A model generated the notes under the pieces. The model made no database searches. It worked only from the letters and a program-made list of their open reading frames with translations, and was not told the DNA's origin. From contig NZ_CP033367.1 in NCBI RefSeq assembly GCF_013170845.1, forward strand, positions 7,069,001-7,133,000: a stretch of 64,000 nt of DNA, given 5' to 3'. The DNA comes from Mesorhizobium loti R88b (GTDB lineage Bacteria > Pseudomonadota > Alphaproteobacteria > Rhizobiales > Rhizobiaceae). The position numbers were made by a program, and so were the translations under genes. Of this stretch, positions 61,740 through 64,000 are shown piece after piece (position 1 is the stretch's first letter; the number at the start of each line of letters is the position of its first letter).

Positions 61740-63626
61740 ATGAACTACAGGCGCGACATCGATGGTCTGCGGGCCGTTGCGGTGCTGCCCGTCGTGCTCT
61801 TCCATTTCGGCGTGTCAGCCATTCCCGGCGGCTTCACCGGTGTCGACATCTTCTTCGTCATATCGGGCTATCTGATTAGCGGCAGCCTGCTAGACGATCT
61901 CGAACGCGGCCAATTCTCGATTGGCCGCTTCTACTGGCGCCGCGCGCGGCGCATCCTGCCGGCACTGACCTTCGTCATCCTGCTCTCGGGTATTGCGGCC
62001 TGGTTCATCCTGCTGCCGTCGGACCTCCACGAATTCAGCCTCAGCGTGATCGCGGCCTCAACCTTCTGGTCGAACATCTATTTCTGGAAGACGACGAACT
62101 ATTTCTCCATCGACGCGGAACTGCGGCCATTGCTGCACACTTGGTCGCTTTCGGTGGAGGAGCAGTATTATATTTTCGCACCCATCCTGGTGTATCTGAT
62201 CTATCGATACGCCGCGAAGCGCTGGCTGACGATATTGCTGCCTATAGCCGTCGCCAGTTTTGCCCTTGCGGTGATGGCTACTTCGCTGGCGCCGACCGCC
62301 GGTTTCTACCTGCTACCGACACGCATCTGGGAGCTGGCGCTGGGCGCCATGCTGATGCTGAAAAAGCCGCCGGCGCTGGCCAGCCGTCCGCTGACGGAAC
62401 TGATCGGCCTGGCCGGTTTTGGCCTGATCGCATTCGGCTTTCTGACGATTTCGGAGAGCGACCCGTTTCCGGGCTACAATGCGCTGTTTCCCTGCATCGG
62501 AACGGCGCTGCTCATCTATGCCGGCCAACCGCACCCGGACAGGCCGGTGCCTGTCGCGACGCGCGTGCTTCAGTTCACCCCGCTAGTCTGGGTCGGCCTC
62601 ATCTCCTACTCGCTCTACCTCGTCCACTGGCCGATCAATTCGTTCGTCCACTATCTCTCGCTGAAAGCCGTCGGCGTGCCGATGATCATGGCGATGATGG
62701 TGGCGAGCTTCGCCCTGGCGACATTTTCGTGGAAGTATGTCGAGCAGCCCTTCCGCCGGAAGGGGGCCTTCACCGCCCCACTGCCCATCTTCGCCTTTTC
62801 AGCGACAGCGATCGCCCTGCTTTGTGTCGGCGGCCTGGCCGGTGTGCTCGGCAAGGGTTTTCCGCAACGGTTCCCGGACTTCTCGACGGAGCGGATATTG
62901 GTGGGTGACTGGCGCAACGGTGTCTGTTTCAACGAAGGCGGGAGCCCGATCGAGGACTGGAACCTCGCCGACTGCACGCGCACGCATGGCTTTCCCACCA
63001 ATGTGCTGCTTTGGGGCGATTCCTTCGCCGCTCACTATGTGTCAGGGCTGGAGGCCAACGTCCAAAAGATCCAGGCCAATGTCATCCAGTATACCTATGC
63101 CGGCTGCCCGCCCAATTTGAGCTACTTCTCTTACGCCCGGCCCGCCTGCACGCGCTTCAACGAACGGGCGCTGTCGATCATCCGCGATGCCAACGTCCAG
63201 GCCGTGATCCTGAGCGGCCGCTGGACCGACTACCAGGCCAGGGGCTTCGATGGTCTGCAAAAAACGGTCGACCGGCTGCGCGACATGGGCGTCAAAGTCT
63301 ATGTCATCGGCCAGTCTCCGGAATTCATCGCCGACGTGCAGAAAATCGCCTTCTTCGCGAGACGGGAGCATGTCGCCAGCACATCCTGGCCGATGGCCAT
63401 GGATCCGGACATCAACACGCAGGTGCTGCCGTTCACCAAAGGGGCCGCTTTCATCGACCCGTTGGCCTATCTGTGCGACGCGGCCGGCTGTTCCTATGCT
63501 GACGCCGGTACCAGGCAATTTCTCTACTTCGACTACGGCCATTTCTCGTCCGCGGGCGCGACGCTCGCCATCTCGAAATATTGGCCAAGCTTTGTCGCAA
63601 GCAACAAAGTCGCGAAGGCAAAATAA
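61740..63626 (+). CDS. OafA/YrhL-type acyltransferase with C-terminal SGNH domain
   Basis: A 628-residue protein: ten-helix acyltransferase-3 domain (YRRDIDGLRAVAVLPVVLFHFG, FYWRRARRILPAL, SLSVEEQYYIF) and a periplasmic SGNH domain of about 230 residues with GDSFAAHYVSGLE (nucleophile Ser) and the DYGHFSSAGA His motif. Such proteins O-acetylate lipopolysaccharide or exopolysaccharide. The start is uncertain between ATG 61740 and ATG 61725, neither with a good ribosome binding site. Last member of the surface-glycan cluster. Confidence 0.88.
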   Translation: MNYRRDIDGLRAVAVLPVVLFHFGVSAIPGGFTGVDIFFVISGYLISGSLLDDLERGQFSIGRFYWRRARRILPALTFVILLSGIAAWFILLPSDLHEFSLSVIAASTFWSNIYFWKTTNYFSIDAELRPLLHTWSLSVEEQYYIFAPILVYLIYRYAAKRWLTILLPIAVASFALAVMATSLAPTAGFYLLPTRIWELALGAMLMLKKPPALASRPLTELIGLAGFGLIAFGFLTISESDPFPGYNALFPCIGTALLIYAGQPHPDRPVPVATRVLQFTPLVWVGLISYSLYLVHWPINSFVHYLSLKAVGVPMIMAMMVASFALATFSWKYVEQPFRRKGAFTAPLPIFAFSATAIALLCVGGLAGVLGKGFPQRFPDFSTERILVGDWRNGVCFNEGGSPIEDWNLADCTRTHGFPTNVLLWGDSFAAHYVSGLEANVQKIQANVIQYTYAGCPPNLSYFSYARPACTRFNERALSIIRDANVQAVILSGRWTDYQARGFDGLQKTVDRLRDMGVKVYVIGQSPEFIADVQKIAFFARREHVASTSWPMAMDPDINTQVLPFTKGAAFIDPLAYLCDAAGCSYADAGTRQFLYFDYGHFSSAGATLAISKYWPSFVASNKVAKAK

Positions 63627-63722
63627 GATCGCGGACCAGCGCAGGCCCGATCGCGAAAGCCTCGCTTCAATCGCCGCTTTGCGATTGCCCGAAGGCCGAA
63701 CCTCATGGTAACGAGGACACGC

Positions 63723-63796
63723 GCGGGTATGATGTAATGGTAGCTTGTCAGCTTCCCAAGCTGAACGCGAGGGTTCGATTCCCTCTACCCGCTCCA
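63723..63796 (+). tRNA. tRNA-Gly, anticodon CCC
   Basis: A 74-nt cloverleaf including an encoded CCA: acceptor GCGGGTA / TACCCGC, D-arm with AATGGTAGC, anticodon stem TCAGC / GCTGA around the loop TTCCCAA (anticodon CCC at positions 34-36), and T-arm GAGGG-TTCGATT-CCCTC. It reads GGG codons. No attachment-site repeat of its 3' end is seen in the remaining 200 bp. Confidence 0.95.
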
Positions 63797-63870
63797 GTTT
63801 AGGCGCAAAGGCATTGCGCCTGATGGTGAGAACTTTCCACCTCGACGTTTTATATCATTCGTTCCCAACC

Positions 63871-63953
63871 TGGAGCAATTCCAGGAAAGTGCGCAACGGT
63901 TGCCCCTCCGGAGTTGGAGCGGATCAGCGATCCTATCAAACGCTGAATCGCTC
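63871..63953. repeat. Composite intergenic repeat near window end
   Basis: GAGCAATTCCAGGAAA (63873-63888) is the inverse of the element at 48550-48564, and GAGCGGATCAGCG (63917-63929) pairs with CGCTGAATCGCTC (63941-63953) with two mismatches. This looks like a mosaic of rhizobial palindromic repeat parts. No gene is supported in 63797-64000. Confidence 0.6.
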
Positions 63954-64000
63954 TAAAGTTGACTAATTCGCATCTGCTTCTTCAGAAGCAACCGAGCGAG

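Overview
The window is a 64 kb chromosomal segment of a high-GC alphaproteobacterium of the order Rhizobiales, most likely Mesorhizobium or a close relative. The inference rests on the rhizobial-type rhamnose locus, the C4-pathway hemA, a Ti-type traA/traC/traD relaxase module, PrsDE/PrtDE-type secretion genes and several copies of the palindromic intergenic repeats common in this group. No database search was possible, so the genus is inferred.

Layout. (1) 1-4926: the 3' end of a large secreted Ca-binding protein, followed by its type I secretion ABC transporter and membrane fusion protein. (2) About 4927-14500: an accessory region that is AT-richer in its second half. It holds traD and traC diverging from traA across a probable oriT, an AlpA regulator, a 3'-tRNA-like att candidate, a TIR-domain nucleotide-binding protein preceded by a 26-codon membrane peptide, small membrane proteins, a 396-aa membrane protein and a phage gp13-like acetyltransferase. 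No integrase is visible, so this looks like the remains of one or more mobile elements. (3) 14679-20402: a DUF4432 protein and a siderophore-uptake operon (fhuD, double-length fhuB, esterase) behind a strong palindrome. (4) 20454-32880: gamma-glutamyltransferase and the complete L-rhamnose locus. rhaD-rhaI diverge from rhaR-rhaS-rhaT-rhaP-rhaQ-rhaK over a symmetric operator. The mutarotase gene rhaU/rhaM is reduced to its last 25 codons between rhaQ and rhaK. (5) 32881-35960: a D-amino-acid pair, dadA-like followed by a racemase fused to a ureohydrolase-like domain that has lost most of its metal ligands. (6) 36061-54558: housekeeping and regulatory genes: galE, hemA with an upstream FNR/FixK box, aminotransferase, mscL, a symporter-type hybrid sensor kinase and a LuxR-type regulator (a CrbS/CrbR-like pair), TetR, O-methyltransferase, MFS, DUF952, pyrD, MATE, a histone-deacetylase-family hydrolase and two sugar-transferase-like genes. 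(7) 55013-63626: outer-membrane beta-barrel, lipoprotein, an OmpR/EnvZ-type two-component pair, and a gtrB-gtrA-membrane protein-acyltransferase cluster for surface glycan modification. A tRNA-Gly(CCC) and an intergenic repeat close the window.

How the genes work together. RhaSTPQ imports rhamnose; RhaI, RhaK and RhaD isomerise, phosphorylate and cleave it, and RhaR (DeoR family) presumably controls both arms. Ferric siderophore would enter by FhuD and FhuB, although no FhuC ATPase is encoded here, and may be hydrolysed by the linked esterase. DadA and the racemase suggest D/L amino-acid interconversion and oxidation. The most unusual items are the rhaU remnant, the racemase/pseudo-ureohydrolase fusion, the oriT candidate and the TIR gene with its tiny membrane partner.
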